Source: Ferrimonas senticii DSM 18821
GTDB lineage: Bacteria > Pseudomonadota > Gammaproteobacteria > Enterobacterales > Shewanellaceae
Length of the DNA stretch: 64,000 bases
NCBI RefSeq assembly: GCF_000422665.1
Contig: NZ_KE383898.1
Span: 212,575 to 276,574, forward strand
Direction of reading: 5' to 3'
In this document: piece by piece, positions 22,573 through 31,387 of the stretch
Numbering within the stretch: position 1 is the stretch's first letter
How the letters are laid out: every line of letters starts with the position of its first letter
Notes under the pieces: generated by a model
Databases searched by the model: none
What the model saw: the letters and a program-made list of their open reading frames with translations, nothing else
What the model was told of the DNA's origin: nothing
Position numbers and translations under genes: made by a program

Positions 22573-25537
22573 CGGCCAGTACCTCCGGTTTGTGGTAGAG
22601 CGCAGGATTCAGCTCGGCCAGTTGCGCAAAGCTTTGGGCGATCCAACGGTCATACAGGTCTTGCCACGCCCGTTGACTGTTGCCAAGGTGAAGCTCAATC
22701 GCCTTCTCTTCAAATGGATAGGCCAACTCTTCCAGCAGCAGTTCGTACTCCTCTAGCGCCAACTCATCCAGCTCCGTCGGTCGCTCTGAGCTCATCAACG
22801 CCTGTGCCAGATGACGATACAGTTCGGCGATCTGATAGGTGGCCTGCGGCACATAGTCCGCTGAGGCCAACTGCAACACCTGTTGATACTGGTTTAGGGT
22901 CGCTTGCAGCGCACGCTGTTTGCGGTTGAGGTTTGCCTTTAGCGGATGGCTTAAACGGATTGCCACAAACTGCTGCTGTTGATGTTGTCCCAGCGCCAAT
23001 GCCGCTTGGGAGGCCAAGCTGATGGCGCGTGCCGCTTGCTGTTCGGCGCTGCTGGCGCGGCGATGGTGTTGTAGCGTCTGCTGATCCCAATATCGCTGCT
23101 TGTCGCCCTCATCCCGTTGCCGATAGAACTCGCGTAATTGCCAACGAGCCTCTTGGGCGATGGCGAACGGTTGCGGATAACGATGGGCATAGTCACGGTA
23201 GGCGTCGCGGGCCGCTTCATTATCGCCAGCACGTTGGTGGTATTCGGCGGCGCTGAACAGCGCCTGACGTTGCAGTTCGGGATCGCCGTCGCGCTCGGCC
23301 AGTAGTTGCAACTGGGCTGCCGCTTGTGGCCATAGTTCCAGCCCTTCGTATGCCATCAGTAACTTGGCGGGGACGGCCGCGGCTAACGGATTATCAGCAA
23401 ACCGTTGTTGTACTTCAGTTAACACCGCAATCGCGGCCTGCCATTGTTGTTGTTCAAGCAGCAGATCGGCGGCATCAAATTCGGCGTTGGCTCGATAGCG
23501 AGACTCTGGCACTACTTGGCCAAGACGCAGCAATTGAGTAGTGGCGGCATTAGGATCTTGTGCCATCAGTTGCTGCCCTTGCAGATAGATGGTCGAGGCC
23601 AGCAGTTCCCGCAACTGCGCCACCTGTTGCTGGCGTTCGGTACTGGCCTTAGAAGCTTGTGGGTGTCTGTGGGCGTCGTTGTTGTCGATAAGCTGCAGCG
23701 CCCGTTGATAGTCCTGTTCCGCTTGTGGATAGCGCTGTAATTGGTAGCGGCGATTGGCCAGCAGTTGGCTGACCGCTTCGACCTGCTGCTGAGCGCTGTC
23801 CGATAGCTTTGGCAATGGCGTGATAAGACGATGTTGACGGTTGTCGTCAAAGCTTTCGAGTAACTGGTAATGGTTGAGAACCAAGTCATGCAGCATTAGT
23901 AACCGGGCGTCGTTGCCCTCATCAACAGCGTATTGCGCCCCCAGAGTCGCCAGTTGGATCGCGCGCGGATCATCAGGATAGTGCTTGATAAAGCGTAAGT
24001 CGTTGCGGTTACGCGCAGCGGTTAGCGGCGCTTGTTGCTGGGGGCTGAGGTTGCTGGCCAGCGCAGCGCGAGCGGTAACAGTGGTGGCGTAGGCAGCTTG
24101 CAAGCGCAGTGATAAATCGGCGGTGGCCGTTGGTGGGTAAGCCAGTTGCTGATAAGCGTTAAGCGCGAGGCGGTACTGCATCGCTGCAAAACGTGCCTCG
24201 GCATACAGATACTGATCCTGTGCCAGCGGGCGTGGCAGCTGCGCTGGTGCGGCTAACTGCGCCAGCTTTAGGTAGTCATCAAGGGCATCGGCAGCGTGGG
24301 CAAAGGCTTGTTGTTGCGCTTGCTGCTCGGTTGCTGACTGGGCGGTTTGTGCTTGCGCGGCGGCATACAGGCGGCGGCTGTGGTCATCGGCAAATTCAAG
24401 CAGTTTCGGCAGCAGTTCCGCCTGGCTGTCTTGGTCGGCGCTGTGCCAAAACGTGCTGGCAAGGCCGTAGCGTTGCAGAAATTGCCGCTGCAGGGTAAAC
24501 ATCGAGTCGAATTTGCCTTGGCGTTGATACCAAGTCATCAGCCGCAGGCTGTAACGGGCTGCCCACAGGTTATTGGGGGCTAACTCGATATAGGCCAGAT
24601 AGCTTTGTTCGGCAGCCACCTGCAATTGATTGTCCCACAGAAACTGCGCCAAGTTGGCGAACAGCAACGGCTGATAGTGGCGCAGCAGCGGCAACGGCGT
24701 ATTGCCGTTAACCAATTCAACCAAGGTTGCCGCTTGCTGTTGCTGGCTTAAAGAGATGCTCAGCACTCGTTGGGTGTCGGCGGCGATACTGGCGGCGCGT
24801 CGATCCAGGCCGCTAAGATCGAGTTTGGCCAACTGCTCGGGCGCTAGGGTAGCGAACACTTGCTCAAGTACCTGCAAAAAGCTGATGTCGGCCTTGGCTA
24901 GCTGGTTTTGCTTGAACTGGCTCCAGCCAATCATGTACTGACTGTTTAGGGCAAACTGCTGATTGTTTTCGGCGTTCAGTGCCGCTTGATAGGCTTCAAT
25001 AGCGCGGTCATAGGCTTGCAGGTTGTAATAGATTTCGCCGCGGCGAAATTGCAATTCGGCAGCGTAGGGGCTGTGCGGATTTTGATTCAGCAGCCGCTCC
25101 ATCACCAGCAAACTTTGTTGCTGATCACCTTGCAGATCCAGTGCTTTGGCCAGTTGATAGCGGATCGGTTGATTGTCTTGATGATTCGGGTGGCGCCTTA
25201 GCAGATCCTGATAGTCACCGATCAGCGCCTGCAGCGCCGCGGGATCGGTGAGCAAGCGATCGTTGTCGGCATCACTTTGTTCCAAGGCATCGGTGCGCAC
25301 TTGGGCCAATCGATATTCCACTTGACGGCGGATCTGTGGATCGGCCTCCAATTGTTGCAGACCCGCGTAGATCTGCGCCAACCGTTGCTGTCGCTGGCGG
25401 TCGGTGAGATCGGTGGCCGCGACATTGCCACCGCGGTTGGCGCGAAGCTCGGCTAAAGTGGCGCGGGCAGCAGGCGCTGGTGGTTCGCTGCTGCAGCCGC
25501 CGAGCAGCAACGCCAAGGTCACGGTTAAGCGCTTCAT
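22550..25537 (-). CDS. Large TPR lipoprotein (995 aa)
   Basis: 995 residues with a lipobox (TLALLLGGC, Cys15) and tetratricopeptide-like helical repeats over nearly the whole length. Clear ones are AAELQFRRGEIYYNLQAYDR, AIEAYQAALNAENNQQFALN, PQAEQDYQRALQLIDN and NAEFDAADLLLEQQQWQAA. Gln, Ala and Leu are strongly enriched, with many CAG/CAA codons. It is probably a periplasmic scaffold anchored in the outer membrane. ATG 25537 overlaps the upstream gene by 4 bp. I cannot name an orthologue. The position between the motor genes and the barrel genes fits a trans-envelope connector. Confidence 0.82.
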   Translation of the reverse strand: MKRLTVTLALLLGGCSSEPPAPAARATLAELRANRGGNVAATDLTDRQRQQRLAQIYAGLQQLEADPQIRRQVEYRLAQVRTDALEQSDADNDRLLTDPAALQALIGDYQDLLRRHPNHQDNQPIRYQLAKALDLQGDQQQSLLVMERLLNQNPHSPYAAELQFRRGEIYYNLQAYDRAIEAYQAALNAENNQQFALNSQYMIGWSQFKQNQLAKADISFLQVLEQVFATLAPEQLAKLDLSGLDRRAASIAADTQRVLSISLSQQQQAATLVELVNGNTPLPLLRHYQPLLFANLAQFLWDNQLQVAAEQSYLAYIELAPNNLWAARYSLRLMTWYQRQGKFDSMFTLQRQFLQRYGLASTFWHSADQDSQAELLPKLLEFADDHSRRLYAAAQAQTAQSATEQQAQQQAFAHAADALDDYLKLAQLAAPAQLPRPLAQDQYLYAEARFAAMQYRLALNAYQQLAYPPTATADLSLRLQAAYATTVTARAALASNLSPQQQAPLTAARNRNDLRFIKHYPDDPRAIQLATLGAQYAVDEGNDARLLMLHDLVLNHYQLLESFDDNRQHRLITPLPKLSDSAQQQVEAVSQLLANRRYQLQRYPQAEQDYQRALQLIDNNDAHRHPQASKASTERQQQVAQLRELLASTIYLQGQQLMAQDPNAATTQLLRLGQVVPESRYRANAEFDAADLLLEQQQWQAAIAVLTEVQQRFADNPLAAAVPAKLLMAYEGLELWPQAAAQLQLLAERDGDPELQRQALFSAAEYHQRAGDNEAARDAYRDYAHRYPQPFAIAQEARWQLREFYRQRDEGDKQRYWDQQTLQHHRRASSAEQQAARAISLASQAALALGQHQQQQFVAIRLSHPLKANLNRKQRALQATLNQYQQVLQLASADYVPQATYQIAELYRHLAQALMSSERPTELDELALEEYELLLEELAYPFEEKAIELHLGNSQRAWQDLYDRWIAQSFAQLAELNPALYHKPEVLADAVDAIH

Positions 25538-27582
25538 GGTGTCACTCCCTGATCCCCTTGGCTGGCCTCGCCAGCGGTGCCAAGCTGCTCTAAAACCGCG
25601 GCGATCCGATGCTGGTTGGCCACGCTAAGCTGGCGTAAGCGTTGCTGTTGCTGCTGAACGAAGTCACCGATGGCGGTACTCAGTGCCTGTTGAGTCTGCA
25701 ACAGCAGGCGCGAAAGTTGCCGCTGTTGCAGCACAAACCGCTGTGCTAGCTGCGCTTGTCGCTGTTGCAGTTGGCTAAGATCGGCCAATCCCGGCTGTTG
25801 CGTCGCCAGCGATTGCTCGGTGGCGGTTAATTGCGCCAGCGCGTCATCCAACTGTTGCAGCCGCTTTTGATGGCCCCAGGCGGCGCTGGGGTAGTTGCTG
25901 TGCAGCTCGAAATTGATCACCCCCTGCAACCGTGCCAGCCGCGCTTGATAATCTTGGGTTAGCGGTGTGCCGCGTAGGTGCTCAACGCGCTGTTGGCTGC
26001 GCTCAAGTCGTTTAAGACTTTGCCGCTGAGCCACGCTGGCTAAAGCCTGACCCTGCGGGAATTGTTTATCGTCGCTGACTAACTGCTGTGCCAACGCGTG
26101 GCGCTGCTGGTGCAGAGCAGCGATGGTGGCGCTGATGGTTTGGCGATCGTGCTGTTGTTGCAGTTGTGAGCGGCGCTGCTGATTCAGCTCAATGTTGTGC
26201 TCCGTCCATGCCAATCGCTGTTGCTGCGCTGCGAGCGAGGTTGCCAGCGATTGCAACGCTGTTCGCTGCTGATACAGCGCCGCAAATTGCGGTTGTTGCT
26301 TTGCCAACGTCAGCCAAGGCGAGGCGGTCGCAGCGGTTTGCAGTTGCGGTGTCGCGTTGGCGTCGTGGTGGTCATCAGTGGGCTTGTCGGTTGCAGCTTG
26401 AGCGCTGCCTAGCACCGCCAACTCGGCGGCGATTTCAGCGGCAAGGCCGCTGTTGTAGCGGCTGGCAAATTGCCCCAGTTGCCGCTGAATGTCGTTAAGT
26501 TGCTCGGCGGCTTGTTGATACAGCGTCAGCGCTTGGCGTGGTTGTCCCCAAGCGGCCATTTGGTCAGCGCGTTGCAGCAACGCTTGCCAACCGTAAGGGG
26601 AGTAGCGATAGCGGTCACTCAGTTGCCGGTAGATGTTGGCCGCCGCTTGATGCTGTTGCTGCTGCGCCAGCGCTTCGGCATACAGTGCCATCGCTTCGGC
26701 GCCGTAGGCACTTTGTTGCGGCATCTGCGCCAGCGTAGTGGCGGCTTGTGCCGGACGGCCTTGACTTAGCGCCAGTTGCCCGAGCAACAGCGTGGCATGA
26801 TCGGCCAACGCTTGCCGCTCTTGCTGTAGCGGCGTCAGTTGTTGCAGTGGTTGTGGCGTTTGCCAGGGCATAAACAGCCATTGCCAAAATGGCTGTGGTG
26901 CGACGGCGTGCGGAGCATCGCGAACCTCACGCAGTAGCGGTTCGGCTTGCAGCGGTTGCTGTTGTTGCAAGTGCCATAGGGCGCGATTGAGCTGCAGATA
27001 CCAGTGTTCAATCGGTGCCGTTGCCAGTGCCGGTTGTGGCTCGCTTAAGTTCACCTGTTGTGGCCAGTTGGCTAACTGTTGCAGCAGTTGATAGTGACTG
27101 CGATACGGCGTGTCGATGGCTGCCAACGGCAATGCCTGTAGGCGGTTAAGTTCAGCTTGGGCCTGCTGTGGCTGCTGCTGATCTAAGCGCTGCTGCGCCA
27201 ACTGCATGGTGGCGATAAGCAGCAGTTGCTCAGCACGGTTAAGATGGCGCTGGTCTTGGCGGCCATCGGTGGTCAGCAGTTGGCGGTTATTAACCAGCTG
27301 ATTCAGGGTGTCGCTGGCTTGCTGGTGCAACCCCAATGACACTTGCAGGCCAGCACCGAACAGGCGGCTTTTGCCGGTGTCGCGCTGATAGCGCTGCTGA
27401 TTCAACTGCAGTTGAATCAGGGCTTGTTGCGGCTCGCCGTTAAAGTAGAAATAGAGCGCCTGTCGATACAGTTTTTCGCTAAACGGCTGCGCTAGCTCGC
27501 TGGCTTGGGCGGCCGGCAACAGCGCCAGCAAGCCACCAAACAGTGCTGCCAACCGCCGTTTAGCGGGGGCTAAAGTTGCCAC
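25534..27582 (-). CDS. Secreted TPR/coiled-coil protein (682 aa)
   Basis: 682 residues with a signal peptide (ALFGGLLALLPAAQA) and N-terminal TPR-like helices (EKLYRQALYFYFNGEPQQAL, SLGLHQQASDTLNQLV). The C-terminal third (from about 430) is long coiled coil, extremely rich in Gln and Leu (AQQQRLAWTEHNIELNQQRR, QQHDRQTISATIAALHQQRH, QQQQRLRQLSVANQHRIAAV). The mature protein should be periplasmic and elongated. The start is GTG 27582 with GAGG upstream; it overlaps its neighbours by 13 and 4 bp. No family recognised. Confidence 0.8.
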   Translation of the reverse strand: MATLAPAKRRLAALFGGLLALLPAAQASELAQPFSEKLYRQALYFYFNGEPQQALIQLQLNQQRYQRDTGKSRLFGAGLQVSLGLHQQASDTLNQLVNNRQLLTTDGRQDQRHLNRAEQLLLIATMQLAQQRLDQQQPQQAQAELNRLQALPLAAIDTPYRSHYQLLQQLANWPQQVNLSEPQPALATAPIEHWYLQLNRALWHLQQQQPLQAEPLLREVRDAPHAVAPQPFWQWLFMPWQTPQPLQQLTPLQQERQALADHATLLLGQLALSQGRPAQAATTLAQMPQQSAYGAEAMALYAEALAQQQQHQAAANIYRQLSDRYRYSPYGWQALLQRADQMAAWGQPRQALTLYQQAAEQLNDIQRQLGQFASRYNSGLAAEIAAELAVLGSAQAATDKPTDDHHDANATPQLQTAATASPWLTLAKQQPQFAALYQQRTALQSLATSLAAQQQRLAWTEHNIELNQQRRSQLQQQHDRQTISATIAALHQQRHALAQQLVSDDKQFPQGQALASVAQRQSLKRLERSQQRVEHLRGTPLTQDYQARLARLQGVINFELHSNYPSAAWGHQKRLQQLDDALAQLTATEQSLATQQPGLADLSQLQQRQAQLAQRFVLQQRQLSRLLLQTQQALSTAIGDFVQQQQQRLRQLSVANQHRIAAVLEQLGTAGEASQGDQGVTP

Positions 27583-28103
27583 TGTTCAACCTCGACTTCG
27601 GCGCGGTTATTGCTGGTTTGATCCGCCAGCTTCAGTTCCAGCATCACCCCCTCTTGCTGTTTGACGAAACGATGATTGACCGCCCGTTGTACCCGTCTGC
27701 CGTGTTGATCGGTGCCATTAAATATCGCGGTTAGGGTGTGCTCGCCGCTTTTGACGTTGCCGATAAACAGTCGTTGAATCCCCCCTTGTTCAAGGGCATG
27801 ACGCTGGCGTTCGGTATACAGCGCGCCGGCAATATCGCGGTCGTTAAGTTTTACCTCAACGCTGTCGAGCTTAAAGAAGTGGCCAACGTCAACCGAGACA
27901 AAGACCGCGATCTGGGTATTGGCAGGAAACAGCAAGTCCTCTTCAAGAATGAACAGGTCGCGGTTAAGTTCGAGCACCTGTTGTTTTAACTGTTCTATCT
28001 CGGTTTCCAGTGGCGTTGGCTCGGCCGCGAGGGCAGGTGTAGTAGCGCCAAGGCTTAACAGTAGCGCCCAGCAACGGGCGATGATCGGCTTAAAAGTAGA
28101 CAC
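27570..28103 (-). CDS. Secreted protein with N-terminal coiled coil, unknown function
   Basis: 177 residues. The signal peptide ends near TTPALA. A short coiled coil (ETEIEQLKQQVLELNRDLFI) follows, then a beta-rich domain of about 110 residues (TQIAVFVSVDVGHFFKLDSV, GEHTLTAIFNGTDQHGRRVQ). The second part reads like an immunoglobulin-type or carbohydrate-binding-like sandwich. I do not recognise a named family. The start is GTG 28103 with GAGGGC upstream. It overlaps the DUF3570 gene by 14 bp and the next gene by 13 bp, so it belongs to the operon. Confidence 0.72.
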   Translation of the reverse strand: MSTFKPIIARCWALLLSLGATTPALAAEPTPLETEIEQLKQQVLELNRDLFILEEDLLFPANTQIAVFVSVDVGHFFKLDSVEVKLNDRDIAGALYTERQRHALEQGGIQRLFIGNVKSGEHTLTAIFNGTDQHGRRVQRAVNHRFVKQQEGVMLELKLADQTSNNRAEVEVEQWQL

Positions 28104-29220
28104 TGTAAAATGCCCTCACTACGTTGGCTGAGAATTGATAAAGCGGCTCATTACCGATGCCGCCCGCTTGGCGAGGATCGCGAAAGTTGTTGTAATCGAA
28201 CTGGATGTGATCCCACTGCAGTGACAGTTCTGCGGGCCAGTCGTTGATGGTCAGGCTGCTGGGTAACTGGTAAGTCAGACCCAGCCCCAAGGTCAGATCG
28301 GTAAAATCGCTGAGCTCTTTATCGCGGGCCAGATAGTTTTGGGCGTTGCGATAGGGAAACAGATCGGCGTAAAAGCTGGCTTGGGTTTGTTGGTAGTAGC
28401 GCGCTTTAAACTCCAGTTCAAAGGCGTCGCCCAATGGTTGGCGATAGCCCAGTTCGATATCGCTGGCGCGGATCTGCCAGCTATCGGCAAAGTAGCGATA
28501 GTGGCTCATCAGTGCGGCTCGATAGGGTAAGAAGTAACTGACGCTGAAGCGGGCGGCGGCGGAATAGCGCTCATCGGGATAGATTTCGGTTTGATAGCCG
28601 AATCCCGCCGGTTGGCTGCTATCAAGGTAACGGACGCTGCGATAGGGATTATTTAGGTAGCCCTTGTCGACGATCGCTTCAAGGTTTAGTGCCGACGTTA
28701 AGTTGCGGGTTAGGATCTGATTGATGCCAGCCCGGATCCGAAATTGCTGAGCCCGCTGTTCAAAGCTGTCGTCGCCGTTACGCCGCACCTCATTATCACC
28801 ATAACCAACCCCAAGGCTTAAATTGGTCATGTCACCGAAGGTATCCTGTGATACCCCGACGCTGAATGAACGAGCCAGATAATCGTCCTCGTCACTTTGG
28901 CGCAGGTTTAGGGTCATCAGGGTTTTTTCGCGCAGGTATTCAACCCCCAGTTGCAGTTCGTGGCGATCCTCCGAATAGGGGCTGGCGGTGCTTAAAACAT
29001 CCACCGATGCCGATGAAATCCGGTCGAGGTAGTAGTAACCGCTGATGGCGATGCTGTCGCTGGCTTGCTTGCGAATTAAGATCGCCGGTCCGTCGATTTT
29101 CATCCCGCCGCCTTGGTAGCTGTGGTACATCGCGTCGGCGCGATCGGCCTCCAGCACAGCGGCGATGCTGTGGCCGCTAACCCACAGCAGCAGTATAGCC
29201 AGCAGTCTAGTTGCAGCCAC
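28090..29220 (-). CDS. DUF3570 family outer-membrane beta-barrel protein
   Basis: 376 residues from GTG 29220, chosen because GGAGG lies 5 nt upstream and the start gives a clean signal peptide (LLAILLLWVSGHSIAA). The chain alternates as expected of a barrel and ends in an aromatic residue (AFYSVYF). The family motif MYHSYQGGGMKIDGPAILIR appears soon after the signal, and the segment HIQFDYNNFRDP near the end is typical of DUF3570. In many genomes DUF3570 sits with DUF4266, TlpA-like thioredoxin and ApbE genes. All four occur in this cluster. The function is not established. Confidence 0.88.
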   Translation of the reverse strand: MAATRLLAILLLWVSGHSIAAVLEADRADAMYHSYQGGGMKIDGPAILIRKQASDSIAISGYYYLDRISSASVDVLSTASPYSEDRHELQLGVEYLREKTLMTLNLRQSDEDDYLARSFSVGVSQDTFGDMTNLSLGVGYGDNEVRRNGDDSFEQRAQQFRIRAGINQILTRNLTSALNLEAIVDKGYLNNPYRSVRYLDSSQPAGFGYQTEIYPDERYSAAARFSVSYFLPYRAALMSHYRYFADSWQIRASDIELGYRQPLGDAFELEFKARYYQQTQASFYADLFPYRNAQNYLARDKELSDFTDLTLGLGLTYQLPSSLTINDWPAELSLQWDHIQFDYNNFRDPRQAGGIGNEPLYQFSANVVRAFYSVYF

Positions 29221-29473
29221 AGCCACCTCCACTGCCGCCCTCGGCACCACGGGCCGCTTCGCGCCCCTCTAGGACGTGGCCGACATGCATGTCAGCGATC
29301 GGATGGCGGCTTTGCTTCATGATTGGATCCGATAGGTTTTGCCGCTCATAGGGTTTTACCCAAGGTTCGAGCTTCAGGTTGCTGCAGCCGCCCAGCAGCG
29401 CTACCAGCAGTAATGCTGCGGCGGTTAACTGAAGCGGATGCCGCGCCGTTATAGGCGTGCTGACGTTATTCAC
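29207..29473 (-). CDS. DUF4266 lipoprotein with C-terminal CGCN tail
   Basis: 88 residues. A lipobox (LLLVALLGGC, Cys30) is followed by KLEPWVKPYERQNLSDPIM, the DUF4266 core. The chain closes with a Gly-rich end carrying two cysteines: EGREAARGAEGGSGGGCGCN. The conserved CGC tail on a tiny surface-type lipoprotein suggests metal binding or covalent modification, but nothing in the sequence proves it. It overlaps tlpA by 8 bp and DUF3570 by 14 bp. The DUF4266-DUF3570 pair is a recurrent gene pair. Confidence 0.85.
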   Translation of the reverse strand: MNNVSTPITARHPLQLTAAALLLVALLGGCSNLKLEPWVKPYERQNLSDPIMKQSRHPIADMHVGHVLEGREAARGAEGGSGGGCGCN

Positions 29474-29966
29474 GGATCAGCGCCTTTAACGCTTGTTCGT
29501 ATTTGGCCTCATAGCCGGCTTTGTAACCAAGAAACTGTTGGCGAACAACGCCGTCGCGATCGACGATTACGGTGGTTGGCATGGCGCTTACGTCATAGCT
29601 TGCCGACAGTTGGTTATCGGCATCGAATAGGATCGGAAAGTCGATGCTCATCCCTTTTAGGAAGTCGCGCCCAGCTTGATTGTCCTGTTCAACATTGATC
29701 CCCCACACTTGGATGCCCAGTGGCTGATATTTCTGCTGCAGTTGTTGCAGTATCGGCATCTCTTGGCGACATGGGCCGCACCATGACGCCCAAAAATTGA
29801 TAAGTACAATCTGGCCGCGTTGCTCGGACAGTTTCAGGTTGCTACCGGTTAGACTTTTTAGGGTGAAATCTGGCGCGGTGTCGCCGATCTCGATGGCAGC
29901 GCTGCTGGCGCTAACCAGCAGCGCTGCAATGGCGATGGTGCTTCGAACAGTAAGACGGGTAAACAT
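29466..29966 (-). CDS. TlpA-like thiol-disulfide oxidoreductase
   Basis: 166 residues from ATG 29966, which has AAGGAG 7 nt upstream. The signal peptide (residues 1-24) is followed by APDFTLKSLTGS, the active site WCGPC (Cys63 and Cys66) and the cis-proline segment SAMPTTVIVD. It is a periplasmic reductant of the TlpA/ResA class. These keep cysteines reduced for haem attachment or metal loading. That fits the CxxCH proteins and the cysteine-tailed DUF4266 protein nearby. It is the third gene of the DUF3570 module. Confidence 0.9.
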   Translation of the reverse strand: MFTRLTVRSTIAIAALLVSASSAAIEIGDTAPDFTLKSLTGSNLKLSEQRGQIVLINFWASWCGPCRQEMPILQQLQQKYQPLGIQVWGINVEQDNQAGRDFLKGMSIDFPILFDADNQLSASYDVSAMPTTVIVDRDGVVRQQFLGYKAGYEAKYEQALKALIRE

Positions 29967-29984
29967 GGACACTCCTTGATTCAA

Positions 29985-30608
29985 CTAGAAATAGATCGCC
30001 AATCCAGTGGCGAAGTTGAAGTTGTGGGTGATCTTGGACTTGCCGGTCAGGTTGGAGCGGAACACGTAATCGGTCATCTGCAGATCCCACGCCAACCAAT
30101 CGGTCAGATACAAGCGATAGTTGACTCCAGCATGTGCGGTAAGGCGCTCATCCCCGCCAAAGTCGGTGTTGCCGGCGCCCGCTTCCAGCGACAGCACACT
30201 GTTAAATGCCCAAGTTGGGCTTAAAAACACCTCACCGGGCAGCAAGTTGTAGCCAAGGCTTAAGCCGTAATAGCGCAGTTCTCGTTGTTCATCGGTCAGC
30301 AGTGGCGCGGCATTAACCAGCTCCTCGAAGCTGGTGTCGCCGCCTTCAGATTGGCCATAGCGGGCTTTGAGATAAAAGCTTTCGCTTAGGTGGTAGCCGA
30401 TGTGACCGCTGAACCAGGTGCTGCTTTCGAAATCCTCAATCGACAGGATCCCGCCGCCGATGCCGATCTCAAAATCTTCGGTATCGATCAGCTGATGGTC
30501 CAATTGTCGTCGCTCGGTTTCCACCGGCAGCGACAGGGCATCGGCGCTGACTGCCGGACTCGACAGCACCGCTAAGGCTAGAAAAATACGCTGAATCCCA
30601 ATTTCCAT
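29985..30608 (-). CDS. Outer-membrane beta-barrel protein
   Basis: 207 residues. A signal peptide ends near PAVSA. A helical segment (ETERRQLDHQLIDTEDFEIG) comes before the barrel. Alternating strands follow (FSGHIGYHLSESFYLKARYG, YYGLSLGYNLLPGEVFLSP) and the chain ends FATGLAIYF, with the C-terminal Phe of outer-membrane proteins. This matches the outer-membrane barrel domain found as paralogue pairs in myxobacterial and related clusters. It overlaps the upstream SH3-barrel gene by 31 bp. Confidence 0.82.
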   Translation of the reverse strand: MEIGIQRIFLALAVLSSPAVSADALSLPVETERRQLDHQLIDTEDFEIGIGGGILSIEDFESSTWFSGHIGYHLSESFYLKARYGQSEGGDTSFEELVNAAPLLTDEQRELRYYGLSLGYNLLPGEVFLSPTWAFNSVLSLEAGAGNTDFGGDERLTAHAGVNYRLYLTDWLAWDLQMTDYVFRSNLTGKSKITHNFNFATGLAIYF

Positions 30609-31342
30609 GTGTGTATCTCATTAATTTGTTCTTGATGGGTTACCGGTATTGCTAAGCGGTATTCGGCGCGCAGCACAACGTTACCGGCGAAGTGATATTT
30701 AACTCCGGCGCTGCTGCCGATAAGGGTGTGGCGTCGTTCAATGCCGTCGGCTAATACCCCATGGGGCTCGGTCTCAATCGCGCCAGCGCCAACTCCCAGA
30801 TAGGGGCTAAGTGGCCACTCGGAAAATGGTTGGGCGATGAGCATCAACTCGGCTACGCTGCTGTCCGCCACCGAACCAAGGGCTTTGCCTAGGCTCGCTT
30901 CGATGCTGAATACTGAGCTCAGGGCGTAGTCGGCGTACACGTTGTAAAAGTGGGCGCCTGCCATATCGCCGTACATCACTCCCACTTCCCACTGGCGCTC
31001 ACTGTATGGTGGCATGCTGGGTTGATGTTGCAGTCGTTGCCCTGCTTGACTAAGCGCGCCGAGTTGACGTTTCGAAAACCAACCACGGCGTTGTCGTTGG
31101 TCTTGCAACTGCAGCCAACCGGTACGGGCACGGATCACCTGTAACGTTTCCCCTTGTTCGAGCACGGCGATGATTGGGTAGCGTTCGCTGGGGCCAGAGC
31201 GCAGCTCGATAAAGCTGGCTTCAACCCGTAAGCTGGCGTAGTCATCGTCGGTAGCTACCGCAGGCGTCATCCACAGCGCCAGCGGTAACGTCAACAGCAG
31301 TCGCCACGCGAAATTTGCATAACAGCCGTAAGCCGCAATCAC
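30578..31342 (-). CDS. SH3 domain plus outer-membrane beta-barrel protein
   Basis: 254 residues from GTG 31342 (AAGGGAT upstream). The signal peptide ends near MTPAVA. A bacterial SH3 domain follows at about 38-95 (FIELRSGPSERYPIIAVLEQ, GETLQVIRARTGWLQL), then a barrel of eight or so strands ending THTWKLGFSVFF-like (actual end IHTWKLGFSVFF). Bacterial SH3 domains often bind peptidoglycan or glycans. The barrel part is similar in style to the next gene product, so the two are probably paralogues. It lies 45 bp after the large haem protein gene. Confidence 0.82.
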   Translation of the reverse strand: MIAAYGCYANFAWRLLLTLPLALWMTPAVATDDDYASLRVEASFIELRSGPSERYPIIAVLEQGETLQVIRARTGWLQLQDQRQRRGWFSKRQLGALSQAGQRLQHQPSMPPYSERQWEVGVMYGDMAGAHFYNVYADYALSSVFSIEASLGKALGSVADSSVAELMLIAQPFSEWPLSPYLGVGAGAIETEPHGVLADGIERRHTLIGSSAGVKYHFAGNVVLRAEYRLAIPVTHQEQINEIHTWKLGFSVFF

Positions 31343-31387
31343 ATCTGATCCCTTTGTTATTGTTATTAGCGCTAAGCGATCTCAGGC

